Of a DNA stretch of 54,861 bases, positions 16,883 through 27,821 are shown in pieces. The notes under the pieces were generated by a model. That model was given only the letters and a program-made list of their open reading frames with translations. It had not been told where the DNA came from and ran no database searches. Source of the DNA: an uncultured Alistipes sp. (lineage in GTDB: Bacteria; Bacteroidota; Bacteroidia; Bacteroidales; Rikenellaceae); the NCBI GenBank assembly GCA_944321765.1, contig CALUMQ010000031.1, forward strand, positions 1 through 54,861, in the 5' to 3' direction. A program made the translations under genes and the position numbers. Position 1 is the first letter of the stretch. Each line of letters begins with the position of its first letter.

Positions 16883-18160
16883 ATGTCGAACACTCCCCTG
16901 GCCGAACGCCTCCGTCCCCACACGCTCGATGAATACATCGGGCAGGAGCATCTGGTGGGCAAAAACGGCGTCTTCCGCAAGTTCTTCGAGACGGGGAACG
17001 TCCCCTCGTTCATCCTCTGGGGTCCCCCGGGCGTCGGGAAGACCACCCTCGCGCGGATCGTCGCCACACAGCTCGAACGCCCCTTCTTCACCCTCTCGGC
17101 CGTCACGTCGGGCGTCAAGGAGGTGCGCGAAGTGATCGAGGCGGCCCGCAAGCAGCGCTTCTTCGACCGGCAGCCGCCGTTCCTCTTTATCGACGAGATC
17201 CACCGCTTCAACAAGTCGCAGCAGGATTCGCTCCTCGGAGCCGTCGAGCAGGGGGTCGTCACGCTCATCGGCGCCACGACCGAAAACCCCTCCTTCGAGG
17301 TCATCTCCCCGCTGCTGAGCCGCTGCCAGGTCTACATTCTGCGGGCGCTGGAGGACAGCGACCTGCAGAAACTCCTCGACCGCGCGCTGGAGAAGGATGC
17401 GGAGCTGCGCGAACGCGACATCGAGATCCGCGAGACCGGAGCGCTCTTCCGCTTCGCGGGAGGCGACGCGCGCAAGCTGCTCAACATCCTCGACATCGTG
17501 GTCGGCGCCACCGACGGCAAGGTCGTCATCACCGACCGATACGTGCAGGATTGTCTTCAGGAAAACATCGCCCTCTACGACAAGAACGGCGAACAGCACT
17601 ACGACGTCATCTCGGCCTTCATCAAGTCGGTGCGGGGCAGCGACCCCAACGCCGCCATCTACTACCTGGCGCGCATGCTCGCCGGGGGCGAGGAGCCGCG
17701 CTTCATCGCCCGGCGGCTGGTGATCCTCGCCTCGGAGGACATCGGTCTGGCGAATCCCAACGCCCTGCTGCTGGCCAACGCCTGCTTCGACACGGTGCAC
17801 AAGATCGGCATGCCCGAGGCGCGCATCACGCTGGCCGAGACGACCATCTACCTGGCCACCTCGCCCAAGAGCAACTCGGCCTACATGGCCATCAACAAGG
17901 CCCTGGCCATGGTCCAGCACGACACGACGAACCGTCCCGTTCCGCTGCACCTGCGCAACGCCCCGACGCGTCTGATGAAGCAGGCCGGGTATGCCGAAGG
18001 GTACAAATACGCCCACGACTACGAGGGGCACTTCGCCGAACTGGAGTTCCTGCCCGAATCGCTTGCGGGGACGAAGTTCTACGAGCCCGACACGCAGAAT
18101 GCCGCCGAAGCGAAGATTGCCGAACGCATCGCGCGGCTTTGGAAGGACAAATACCAATGA
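16883..18160 (+). CDS. rarA: Replication-associated recombination protein A (AAA+ ATPase)
   Basis: A 425-residue AAA+ ATPase of the RarA/MgsA/WRNIP1 family, which acts at stalled replication forks with SSB. It begins with the family segment PLAERLRPHTLDEYIGQEHL. The Walker A motif is WGPPGVGKTT, Walker B is FLFIDEIHRFNKSQQD, and sensor 1 is IGATTENPSFEV; LSRCQVY follows with the arginine finger region. The C-terminal helical tetramerisation domain is intact (PVPLHLRNAPTRLMK). The start ATG is followed 4 bases before its end by the phosphoesterase start (ATGA overlap at 18157-18160), so the two are coupled. Confidence 0.96.
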   Translation: MSNTPLAERLRPHTLDEYIGQEHLVGKNGVFRKFFETGNVPSFILWGPPGVGKTTLARIVATQLERPFFTLSAVTSGVKEVREVIEAARKQRFFDRQPPFLFIDEIHRFNKSQQDSLLGAVEQGVVTLIGATTENPSFEVISPLLSRCQVYILRALEDSDLQKLLDRALEKDAELRERDIEIRETGALFRFAGGDARKLLNILDIVVGATDGKVVITDRYVQDCLQENIALYDKNGEQHYDVISAFIKSVRGSDPNAAIYYLARMLAGGEEPRFIARRLVILASEDIGLANPNALLLANACFDTVHKIGMPEARITLAETTIYLATSPKSNSAYMAINKALAMVQHDTTNRPVPLHLRNAPTRLMKQAGYAEGYKYAHDYEGHFAELEFLPESLAGTKFYEPDTQNAAEAKIAERIARLWKDKYQ

Positions 18161-18651
18161 AACGGATAGGCATCATCTCCGATACGCACGGAACGTTCGA
18201 CGAGCCGCTGCGCACATTTCTGAACGACGTCGACGAGATCTGGCACGCCGGCGACATCGGGTCGCTCGACGTGGCCGACCGCATCGCGGCCTTCAAGCCG
18301 CTGAGGGCCGTGAGCGGCAACATCGACGACGGCATGACGCACCGCGTCTATCCGGCGTTCCAGGCCTTCGAGTGCGAGGGCGTGCGGGTGCTGATGACCC
18401 ACATCGGCGGATACCCGCGCCGTTACGATCCGCGGGCCCTGCAGCGCATCCGGGCGTGGCGCCCGAAGCTCTTCATCGCCGGGCACTCGCACATCCTCAA
18501 GGTCGCCTACGACCCGGTTTACGACCTGCTGGCCGTCAATCCCGGGGCAGCCGGCGTGCACGGGTTCCACAAGGTCCGCACGGCTATCCGGCTGACGATC
18601 GACGGCGACGCGATGCGCGACATGGAGGTCGGCGAGTGGCCGCGCCGCTGA
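18157..18651 (+). CDS. YfcE/MJ0936-type metallophosphoesterase
   Basis: A 164-residue calcineurin-like phosphoesterase. Metal ligands are visible as ISDTHG (residues 7-12), HAGDIG, SGNIDD (the GNxD motif), MTHIGG and AGHSH, the complete set for a binuclear metal site. The family acts as a phosphodiesterase on artificial substrates; the physiological substrate is not known. It overlaps the stop of rarA by four bases and is its only co-transcribed partner. No terminator was found after it. Confidence 0.92.
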   Translation: MKRIGIISDTHGTFDEPLRTFLNDVDEIWHAGDIGSLDVADRIAAFKPLRAVSGNIDDGMTHRVYPAFQAFECEGVRVLMTHIGGYPRRYDPRALQRIRAWRPKLFIAGHSHILKVAYDPVYDLLAVNPGAAGVHGFHKVRTAIRLTIDGDAMRDMEVGEWPRR

Positions 18652-18984
18652 CCGGAACCGCGGGGGGGGGCGACAGGGCATCACATCAGAAGGTTCGGGC
18701 ATCGCGTCGAAAGGTCCGGAGGTCGCGGCGGGCGATAACACAAAAGGGCTCATTCATAGCGAATTGCGGCCTCTGTGCAACAAAAACGTCCATTTCCTGA
18801 CACAAGCCGTCCAACCCGTTGACAACCACGCGACAGGAGCGTCGCGCCAAAGGTCCGCACCCTCTCCGGAAGGGCCTCGGAGCCACTTTTCGGAGCGATC
18901 GGGAGGTTCTGACCCCGAATGGCAGGCATACTATCCCCCGTGCCGCCGCCGTTATCCCCCGTGAATTCATAACGACGACGCAAC
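18652..18984. other. 333-nt intergenic region upstream of clpC
   Basis: No gene was found. It contains a C followed by nine G (18661-18670), a short inverted repeat GCGAC/GTCGC around 18830-18845, and two copies of TATCCCCCGTG (18932-18942 and 18953-18963) directly before clpC. I found no TAnnTTTG box on the plus strand, which is unusual for this window. The clpC promoter must lie here or be a non-housekeeping type. Confidence 0.6.
18932..18963. repeat. Two direct repeats TATCCCCCGTG with 21-bp spacing
   Basis: Perfect 11-base copies start at 18932 and 18953. The 21-bp period equals two helical turns, placing both on the same DNA face, 22 nt before the clpC start codon. Confidence 0.8.
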
Positions 18985-21438
<2,454 letters not shown>

Positions 21439-21469
21439 GGGTCGGGGAGACCGTCCGCCGCCAGCGCAC

Positions 21470-21515
21470 AAATCCGGCAGAAGAAATCATCAGAGATCTT
21501 TCTGCCGGATTTTTT
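21470..21515 (+). terminator. Terminator of clpC
   Basis: AATCCGGCAGAA pairs with TTCTGCCGGATT around a 17-nt loop, followed by a T-run, 32 nt after the clpC stop. Confidence 0.88.
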
Positions 21516-21536
21516 ACGCCGCCCCGCCGCCACCGA

Positions 21537-21566
21537 TTGGTAATCGGGCCAAAATTCGTACCTTTG
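21537..21566 (+). promoter_or_regulatory. Promoter of the second MATE gene
   Basis: A -33 TTG (21537-21539) and a -7 TACCTTTG (21559-21566) are 19 nt apart, 23 nt before the ATG. Confidence 0.8.
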
Positions 21567-21588
21567 CGGACCTCAAGAACGGAAAAAC

Positions 21589-22965
21589 ATGTACCGCTTT
21601 TCGACATACCGAAACCAATACCGCGCAAACCTGCGCCTGGCCCTGCCCGTCGTCCTCACCCAGGTGGGGCAGATTCTCACGCAGGTCGCCGACAACCTCA
21701 TGGTCGGCCGCTACGGAGGAGAGGATCCCCTGCCGCTGGCCGCCGTATCGTTCGGCGGATCGGTCTTCTTCATCCTCTTCATCGCATCCATCGGCATCGC
21801 TCTCGGCATGACACCCCTCGTCGGAGAGCTCTACGCCCAGGGTGACCGACGCCGCTCGTCGCAACTCCTCCAGAACGGTATCCTCTTCTACAGCATGCTG
21901 GGGCTCGCCATGGCCGCCGTGCAGTTTGCCATCATCCCGCTCATGTACCGCCTCGGACAGCCCGTCGAGGTGGTCGACGCCGCCATCCCCTACTACCGGA
22001 TGCTCGTATGGAGCATGCCCTTCGTCATGCTCTTCTTCGCCTTCAAGCAGTTTCTCGAGGGCGTCGGAAACACCCGCGTCGAGATGGTCGTCACGATCGT
22101 CGCCAACCTGGCCAACATCGTCTTCAACTGGCTCTTCATCTACGGACGCTACGGGCTGCCCGAGATGGGGGCCGCGGGGGCCGGCCTCGGAACGCTTCTC
22201 TCGCGGATTATCGCGCCCCTGCTGATGATCGCCTACTTCTACACCCGACGCCGCTACCGCCTCTACCTGGCGCTCTTCGCTCCCCACAACTTCTCGTGGC
22301 ACGCCGTCGGACGCCTCACCCACATGGGACTGCCCATCTCGCTGCAGATGTTCCTCGAATCCTCGGCATTCGTCGGCACCGGCATCATGATGGGTTGGTT
22401 CGGCGACGGCGCCAAGACCGCCATCAGCGCCAACCAGATCACCACCACCGTGGCCAACTGCGCCTTTATGATCGTCATGTCGATCGGCGCCGCCACCACC
22501 ATCCGCGTCTCCCACTGCTACGGGGCCCGCAACATCGGCGAACTCTCGCTCGCCGCAAAGGCCTCGTACCACCTGGTGCTGGCCTGGAACTCCTTCGCCG
22601 CACTGGCCTTCATCACCCTGCGCCACCTCATTCCCACGCTCTTCACCGCCAACGCCGAAGTGATCGCCATCGCCTCCCAGCTGCTCGCCTTCGCGGCACT
22701 CTACCAGCTCTCGGACGGCATCCAGAACGTCTCGGTAGGCATCCTCCGCGGCATTCAGGACGTCCGGATCATCATGCCCATCGCGCTGATCTCCTACTGG
22801 CTGCTCAATCTCCCGGTAGGCTATCTGCTGGGCTTCACCCTCGGCATGGGACCCTCGGGGCTCTACCTCGGATTCTTCTTCGGACTCTCGGCCGCCGCGG
22901 TGCTGATGATCCTCCGCATCCGCCGCAGCATTGCCAAACTCCGCACGTCAGCGCAGGGAAAATAA
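21589..22965 (+). CDS. MATE family efflux transporter (NorM-like)
   Basis: A 458-residue inner-membrane transporter with about twelve hydrophobic segments. RANLRLALPVVLTQVGQILTQV and VADNLMVGRYG open the first half, the NorM-type pattern. The second half begins with HMGLPISLQMFLESSAF, and the internal repeat is clear. NorM-type MATE proteins export drugs or flavonoid-like cations by Na+ or H+ exchange; the substrate here is unknown. It is a different subfamily from the MATE at 1213-2613. It has its own promoter. The next gene's promoter lies at its very end and no terminator separates the two. Confidence 0.94.
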   Translation: MYRFSTYRNQYRANLRLALPVVLTQVGQILTQVADNLMVGRYGGEDPLPLAAVSFGGSVFFILFIASIGIALGMTPLVGELYAQGDRRRSSQLLQNGILFYSMLGLAMAAVQFAIIPLMYRLGQPVEVVDAAIPYYRMLVWSMPFVMLFFAFKQFLEGVGNTRVEMVVTIVANLANIVFNWLFIYGRYGLPEMGAAGAGLGTLLSRIIAPLLMIAYFYTRRRYRLYLALFAPHNFSWHAVGRLTHMGLPISLQMFLESSAFVGTGIMMGWFGDGAKTAISANQITTTVANCAFMIVMSIGAATTIRVSHCYGARNIGELSLAAKASYHLVLAWNSFAALAFITLRHLIPTLFTANAEVIAIASQLLAFAALYQLSDGIQNVSVGILRGIQDVRIIMPIALISYWLLNLPVGYLLGFTLGMGPSGLYLGFFFGLSAAAVLMILRIRRSIAKLRTSAQGK

Positions 22966-22976
22966 AAAATTTTTCG

Positions 22977-22984
22977 TACCTTTA
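22977..22984 (+). promoter_or_regulatory. Promoter -7 box of ricT
   Basis: TACCTTTA, one base off TAnnTTTG, lies 18 nt before the ATG at 23003 and just after the MATE stop. Confidence 0.5.
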
Positions 22985-23002
22985 CGCAAATTATACCCTG
23001 CA

Positions 23003-24637
23003 ATGGATAACGAAAAACAACATAACGGCGCCTGCAAACCCGAAGTGGGTCGCGGCTGCGCCTTCTGCAACGACGGACAGGAACCCCGGGCCGTGCTTCG
23101 TGACGGGTGCTTCAAGCTCCACGAAACGGCCTGGCTCGACGAATACCCCGTCAACAAACCCTCGGAGATCGTCGAGGTGCGCTTCAAGAACACCCGCCGC
23201 TCGTTCTACCAGAATGTCAACAACCTGCCGCTCAAGCGTGGCGACATCGTGGCCGTCGAGGCCTCCCCGGGCCACGACATCGGCATCGTCTCGCTCACCG
23301 GCGACCTCGTGGCCCGGCAGATGCGGCGCACGGGATTCACACCCCACAACGGCGAGTTCAAGAAGATCTACCGCAAGGCCAAGCCCTACGATATCGAACG
23401 CTGGCAGGAGGCCATCGCCCTGGAGCATGAGACGATGATCGCCTCGCGGCAGATCGCCGCCGAGATGGGTCTCAACATGAAGATCGGCGACGTGGAGTAC
23501 CAGGGCGACAAGATCAAGGCCATCTTCTACTACATCGCCGACGAACGGGTCGACTTCCGCGAGCTGATCAAGGTCTTCGCCGAACGGTTCCACATCCGCA
23601 TTGAGATGAAGCAGATCGGCGCCCGTCAGGAGGCCGGGCGCATCGGAGGCCTCGGCGCCTGCGGCCGCGAGCTGTGCTGCGCCTCGTGGATGTCGAGCTT
23701 TTCGAGTGTCACGACGGCTGCGGCCCGCGTGCAGGACATCTCGCTCAACCCGCAGAAACTTGCCGGACAGTGTTCGAAGCTCAAGTGCTGCATGATGCAC
23801 GAATACGACGCCTATGTCGATGCCCGCAAGGAGTTCCCGCGCGTCAAGGAGCCGCTGCAGACCGTCGACGGAGAGTGGTTCGCGGTCAAGAGCGACATTC
23901 TGGCCGGGACGATGACCTTCTCCTCGTCGAAGGAGTCGATGGCCAACGTCGTCACGCTGCCCGTCGCCCGTGTGAAGGAGATCCTCGCCCTGAACCGTCA
24001 GGGCAGGAAGGTCGAGCAGTTGCAGGCCGACAACGACACGCGTCCGACCGTCGAGGAGCCCTCCTATCGCACCGAGGAGGACAGCATCACACGCTTCGAC
24101 CAGACCAAGCGCCGCAAGCGCGGCGGGCGCAAGCGCAACGCCTCGTCCGACAAGATGCAGGAAGCGGGCGGAAACGATGCCGCATCCTCCGCATCGGCTC
24201 AGGCAGATGGCAATGCCGAAGCGCAGGCTCCGCGCGCAGAGCAACAGGAGCGCCGCCGCAACAACCACCGCAAGGGAGGCAACGGCAATGGCGGCAACAT
24301 GAAAAAGGAAGGGAACAACAACGCAAACAACCATACCGGCGGAAACGGCCGTCATGCCGGGAACGGCGCCCCGGAACAGCGCGGCACCCGGACATCCGGC
24401 GCATCGACATCCGGTACACCGGCATCCGGAGACGATGCCTCCGCAAGCAACGCCCCGGCGCGTGAAAACGGCAACAGCCCCCGCGAGGGCGGCAACCGCA
24501 ACCGCAACGCCCGCAACCGCCGCCGCGGCAACGGCAACGGCGGCAACGGCAACGGGGGCGGCAACGGCAACGCCGAGCGAGGACCGAAACCGAACCGCAA
24601 CAACCGGGAGCAGCCCTCAGGAGAAAACAAGGAGTAA
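23003..24637 (+). CDS. ricT: PSP1-domain protein RicT (YaaT) with long Asn/Gly/Arg-rich tail
   Basis: A 544-residue cytosolic protein. The first 320 residues carry the PSP1/RicT core: EVRFKNTRRSFYQN and DIVAVEASPGHDIG, then the Cys-rich signature GGLGACGRELCCASW and QCSKLKCCMMHEYDAY, which in Bacillus RicT holds a [4Fe-4S] cluster within the RicAFT complex that directs RNase Y. The last 170 or so residues are low-complexity: basic RRKRGGRKRN, then N, G and R repeats. This region looks disordered and RNA-binding. I choose the ATG at 23003 (MDNEKQH), just after the -7 box; the open frame upstream overlaps the MATE end. The DNA of the tail has many GGCAAC units. gldH follows. Confidence 0.88.
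   Translation: MDNEKQHNGACKPEVGRGCAFCNDGQEPRAVLRDGCFKLHETAWLDEYPVNKPSEIVEVRFKNTRRSFYQNVNNLPLKRGDIVAVEASPGHDIGIVSLTGDLVARQMRRTGFTPHNGEFKKIYRKAKPYDIERWQEAIALEHETMIASRQIAAEMGLNMKIGDVEYQGDKIKAIFYYIADERVDFRELIKVFAERFHIRIEMKQIGARQEAGRIGGLGACGRELCCASWMSSFSSVTTAAARVQDISLNPQKLAGQCSKLKCCMMHEYDAYVDARKEFPRVKEPLQTVDGEWFAVKSDILAGTMTFSSSKESMANVVTLPVARVKEILALNRQGRKVEQLQADNDTRPTVEEPSYRTEEDSITRFDQTKRRKRGGRKRNASSDKMQEAGGNDAASSASAQADGNAEAQAPRAEQQERRRNNHRKGGNGNGGNMKKEGNNNANNHTGGNGRHAGNGAPEQRGTRTSGASTSGTPASGDDASASNAPARENGNSPREGGNRNRNARNRRRGNGNGGNGNGGGNGNAERGPKPNRNNREQPSGENKE
24527..24572 (+). repeat. GGCAAC hexanucleotide tract inside ricT
   Basis: Repeated GGCAAC units, some broken by GGC or GGGGGC, encode the Gly-Asn run of the RicT tail. 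Loss or gain of a unit would keep the reading frame. Confidence 0.75.
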
Positions 24638-24663
24638 TCAAGAACGTGCATCGGAGAGGGTTC

Positions 24664-25110
24664 ATGAGGAGGATCACTCACGGCCTTGCGCTCGCCGCAG
24701 CCGGAACATTCGCCGCACTCGGCGCAGGATGCGTCACGGAGCACCGCTCGGCGGTCTGTGACGTCGATCCCTTCGCGTGGTCGGAGGCTGCCGAAATCCG
24801 CTATGTCAACACCGACACCCTCGGACGATTCGGCATGGAGCTCTTCCTGCGCTGCAACGAGCGCCTGACGGACGATACCCTGACGGTCCGCATCACCACC
24901 ATCACCCCCGACTCCCTGCGCTTCGAGGAGCCCGTACAGCTGCGGATCCCCCGCACGCGGGACATCGCGGCGCTGGGACGTGAGGTCGTGATCCCCTACC
25001 GCCGCCACGTGAGCCTCGTCCGAGGGGGCGAATACCGGATCCGGGTGATACCCCTGCGGACGGTCGCCGGCATCGAGGCCGTGGGCATCCACCTGACCGA
25101 CAACGACTGA
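24664..25110 (+). CDS. gldH: GldH-family lipoprotein
   Basis: A 148-residue lipoprotein with signal MRRITHGLALAAAGTFAALGAGC and Cys23 as lipid anchor. The mature domain resembles gliding motility lipoprotein GldH (VDPFAWSEAAEIRYVNTDT at the start, VSLVRGGEYRIRVIP near the end). Non-gliding Bacteroidota keep gldH too, so the name does not imply motility. I prefer the ATG at 24664, which gives a compact lipoprotein signal; GTG at 24646 is in frame six codons earlier. It lies 26 nt after ricT and 24 nt before trmB, in one plus-strand unit. Its location next to ricT is a known Bacteroidota arrangement. Confidence 0.82.
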   Translation: MRRITHGLALAAAGTFAALGAGCVTEHRSAVCDVDPFAWSEAAEIRYVNTDTLGRFGMELFLRCNERLTDDTLTVRITTITPDSLRFEEPVQLRIPRTRDIAALGREVVIPYRRHVSLVRGGEYRIRVIPLRTVAGIEAVGIHLTDND

Positions 25111-25134
25111 CCCTGCCACGGAAAACAGAAACCT

Positions 25135-25887
25135 ATGGGAAAAGACAAACTCCGCAGATTCCGCGAAAACCTCGGCTTCGAGTGCTTCGTACAGCCCGAG
25201 TTCGACGAGGTATTCCGCCGCGACTACCGTCTCAAGGGGCATTGGCGCAGCGATTTCTTCCACAACGACCATCCGATCGTTCTCGAACTGGGATGCGGCA
25301 AGGGCGAGTACACCGTGGCCCTGGCCGAACAGGATCCGCAGCGCAACTTCATCGGCATCGACATCAAGGGAGCCCGGATGTGGCGCGGGGCGAAGACCGC
25401 CACCGAACGCCGGATGACCAACGTCGGATTCCTCCGCACACGCATCGAATTCATCAACGGACTCTTCGACGAAGGGGAGGTTGACGAGATCTGGATCACC
25501 TTTCCCGATCCGCAGCTCAAGACCCGCCGGGCCAAGAAGCGCCTCACCTCGCCGTTGTTTCTCGAGTCCTACGCCCGTATGCTGCGCCCCGGCGGCGTCA
25601 TCCACCTCAAGACCGACTCGAAACACCTCTACGCCTATACGCAGGAGGTGATCCGTCGCTTCGGACTTCCGTGCGAGGCCTCCGAACCGGACATCTACGG
25701 CTCGGGATACGCCGACGAGGTGCTCTCCGTGAAGACAGCCTACGAGGAGCGGTTCCTCGGCATGGGGCTGCCGATCACCTACACCCGCTTCCGCCTCGAC
25801 GGACGCCGCGACTTCCCGTGGTTCGACTGGGAGGAGGATGAGAAACTGGAAAAAGACAACGAGGCGGAGCGTCAGGCAGGCCGCTGA
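25135..25887 (+). CDS. trmB: tRNA (guanosine(46)-N7)-methyltransferase
   Basis: A 250-residue SAM-dependent cytosolic methyltransferase that makes m7G46 in the tRNA variable loop. The SAM-binding motif I is LELGCGKGEYTVALA, and FIGIDIKGARMWRGAKTA gives motif II. The RNA-substrate motif is ITFPDPQLKTRRAKKRL, followed by VIHLKTDS. The N-terminal KDKLRRFRENL helix fits the family. It is the third gene of the ricT-gldH-trmB unit. The C-terminus has a charged Glu/Lys tail. Confidence 0.96.
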   Translation: MGKDKLRRFRENLGFECFVQPEFDEVFRRDYRLKGHWRSDFFHNDHPIVLELGCGKGEYTVALAEQDPQRNFIGIDIKGARMWRGAKTATERRMTNVGFLRTRIEFINGLFDEGEVDEIWITFPDPQLKTRRAKKRLTSPLFLESYARMLRPGGVIHLKTDSKHLYAYTQEVIRRFGLPCEASEPDIYGSGYADEVLSVKTAYEERFLGMGLPITYTRFRLDGRRDFPWFDWEEDEKLEKDNEAERQAGR

Positions 25888-25969
25888 CTCAGGAGGTCAG
25901 TTCCCGCCACTTCCGACGCCAATTCCCGCTCTCGGCACGCTTCACAAACCTCGCCATCTACAAAAAGAA

Positions 25970-26554
25970 ATGAGTATGCGCGTTCAGAAACACCCGACAC
26001 ATCGCCGCTCCGCATGGTCGGGAGCGATTGCGGTAACGGCAGCAGCCCTGCTGGCAGCCGCGTTGCCAACGGGCTGCATCAGCGACAAGCGGGAGGACCC
26101 CGAGGCGGCAACGATCATCCGTGCCGGCGACACGGCACCCGACTTCACGGTCGAGATGTTAGACGGATCCCGTCAGCGGCTCTCCGACCTGCAGGGGCAG
26201 GTTGTACTGCTCACCTTCTGGGCCTCGTGGTGCCCGACGTGCCAGGCCGAGATGGAGGTCGTCGGGGAGCGGATTATCGAACACTTCGCCGGGGCGCGCT
26301 TCTCGTTTCTCCCTGTCTCGCGGGCCGAGAGCCGCGAAGAGGTACAGGCCTTTATGGAGCGTGAGGGATATGCGTTCCCCGTGGGCATGGACCCCAACGG
26401 ACAAATCTACGGACTCTACGCCACGAGCTATATCCCGCGCCACTACGTCATTGCCCCCGACGGAACGGTCGTCTACCAAAGCGTCGACTACGACACGGCG
26501 AAGTTCTCCGCGCTGATCGCCGCCATCGAGACGGCCCTGCACGGAATCGAATAG
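25970..26554 (+). CDS. TlpA-like thiol-disulfide redoxin lipoprotein
   Basis: A 194-residue thioredoxin-fold lipoprotein. The signal ends in LPTGC (Cys36), placing it in the periplasm or on a membrane. The active site is FWASWCPTCQAE with Cys88 and Cys91, in the sequence context of TlpA/ResA-type thiol reductases. The cis-Pro region (YIPRHYVIAPDG) is present near residue 155. TlpA-type proteins reduce or shuffle disulfides, for example in cytochrome c maturation; the exact partner is unknown. The ATG at 25970 follows trmB by 82 nt; a second ATG two codons on (25976) is also possible. The open frame upstream is the end of trmB in another frame. Confidence 0.9.
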   Translation: MSMRVQKHPTHRRSAWSGAIAVTAAALLAAALPTGCISDKREDPEAATIIRAGDTAPDFTVEMLDGSRQRLSDLQGQVVLLTFWASWCPTCQAEMEVVGERIIEHFAGARFSFLPVSRAESREEVQAFMEREGYAFPVGMDPNGQIYGLYATSYIPRHYVIAPDGTVVYQSVDYDTAKFSALIAAIETALHGIE

Positions 26555-26605
26555 ATGATCTTCTTCAAACTGGATTACCCTCTTCAGCCCCCTCCGGTCC
26601 GGGAA

Positions 26606-26644
26606 CTCTGCGCTCGGGAGAGCGCTTTCCACCACCGCAGAGGC
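26606..26644. terminator. Weak nested inverted repeat between convergent genes
   Basis: GCGCTC/GAGCGC (26610-26625) with a GGGA loop and three T behind lies between the TlpA gene and the alkaline phosphatase gene. An outer CTCTGCG/CGCAGAG pair competes with it. It may end either transcript, but it lacks a proper T-run. Confidence 0.3.
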
Positions 26645-26660
26645 ACGAAGCCGGAGCCGA

Positions 26661-27758
26661 TTACTCCACGTCGAGCAGCTCCATGATGCGACGCGCCAGT
26701 TCGGTGTTGTCCAGCACTCCGGCTATGCGGTCGGCACCCGTACCGTACAGGTAGACCGGAACCATCGTTCCCGTATGTCCGCCCGTGGAGAACTGATACT
26801 GGAGGCCGTTTTCACTGAGGGTGAAATCCTCCTTGTTGGCCGGAATCGTCACACCGCCCGTCTCGTGGTCGGCCGTCACGATGACCAGCGTCCCGGGCGT
26901 GCGGTCGGCAAAATCCATCGCCGCGGCTACGGCATCGTTGAAATCCCGCATCTCGGCCAGCAGCCGGTCGGCATCCTTCGCATGGGCCGCATAGTCGATC
27001 TGCGAACCCTCGACCAGCAGCATGAAGCCCCGTTTGTGACCCGCGCTGTTGGCCTCAAGCAGTTCGAGCGCCTTCTCCGTCGCACGCGGCAGGTAATCCC
27101 CGCGTCCGGGAGCCTCGGGAAGATGCTTCTCGGCCGTGCAGCACAGCACGCGCCCCTTGCCGATCCGCTGCAGCTGCGGCAGCGAGTCGACGACGAAATA
27201 GCCGCGCCGGGCAAAGGCATCGAGGTAGGTGACACCCTCCTCGCACTCCTCCTTGAGCCAGCGACGTCCGCCGCCGAAGAGCACGTCGATGTTCGATCCC
27301 AGCAGCTGGCGCGTAATCGCCCGACTGTCCCCACGATCAGCCACATGGGCATAGAAGGCCCCGGGAGTGGCATGCTGCAGGTAGCACGTCACCACGATGC
27401 CCGTCGCGTATCCCTTTGCCTTGGCACGCGTCATCGACGAGATGAGCGCCTTGCCCTCGGGATCCTGCCCCAGGGTTCCGTTATTGGTCTTGGTCCCCGA
27501 GGCCAGGGCCGTTGCCGAGGCCGCCGAATCGGTGACACGGTTGTTTGCCGAGCGTGTCACCACCAGGGCAACCTGCTGCGCACGGTCGAACGCCGTAGGT
27601 GCATACTTACCCTCGATCTGCAACATCGAGACGTCGGCCAGACCCATGCCGTCACCGATCATAAAAATAAGGTTGCGAACCTCCTCCGTCTGGGGATTCG
27701 AGGCTGCAGCCCCTCCCAACGAGAGGCTGAGCAACAGGACAAACAGAACTCTTTTCAT
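26661..27758 (-). CDS. Alkaline phosphatase (PhoA family)
   Basis: A 365-residue exported phosphomonoesterase with a signal peptide (MKRVLFVLLLSLSLGGAAAS). The metal and nucleophile residues are visible in MIGDGMGLADV (Asp36) and VTDSAASATALASGTKTNNG (catalytic Ser78). DHETGG and STGGHTGTMVPVYLYG supply late zinc ligands. It should release phosphate from organic esters in the periplasm. I use the ATG at 27758 because it gives the signal peptide; the frame open to 27812 runs through the promoter. Its promoter overlaps that of ung on the other strand. No Pho-box was searched for with any confidence. Confidence 0.93.
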   Translation of the reverse strand: MKRVLFVLLLSLSLGGAAASNPQTEEVRNLIFMIGDGMGLADVSMLQIEGKYAPTAFDRAQQVALVVTRSANNRVTDSAASATALASGTKTNNGTLGQDPEGKALISSMTRAKAKGYATGIVVTCYLQHATPGAFYAHVADRGDSRAITRQLLGSNIDVLFGGGRRWLKEECEEGVTYLDAFARRGYFVVDSLPQLQRIGKGRVLCCTAEKHLPEAPGRGDYLPRATEKALELLEANSAGHKRGFMLLVEGSQIDYAAHAKDADRLLAEMRDFNDAVAAAMDFADRTPGTLVIVTADHETGGVTIPANKEDFTLSENGLQYQFSTGGHTGTMVPVYLYGTGADRIAGVLDNTELARRIMELLDVE

Positions 27759-27781
27759 CACTTTATCGGGAAATGGTCGGG

Positions 27782-27813
27782 TAAAAATAGGAAAAACGGT
27801 CCGGAACGCCAAA
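27782..27813 (-). promoter_or_regulatory. Promoter of the alkaline phosphatase gene
   Basis: On the minus strand, TTTG (27813-27810) and TATTTTTA (27789-27782) are separated by 20 nt. The ATG follows 24 nt later. Confidence 0.7.
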
Positions 27814-27821
27814 CTTTTTAC

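Noticed and set aside
18661-18670. A run of nine G as a phase-variable switch
   Set aside because: It is intergenic, right after the phosphoesterase stop and about 315 nt from clpC, and no promoter spacing depends on it as far as I can see.
18819-18824. TTGACA as a sigma-70 type -35 box for clpC
   Set aside because: Bacteroidota promoters do not use TTGACA, and no matching -10 box follows at 17 nt.
24300-24577. GGCAAC tracts as a CRISPR or minisatellite
   Set aside because: Units are 6 bases, irregular and inside a reading frame, and encode a Gly/Asn-rich tail.
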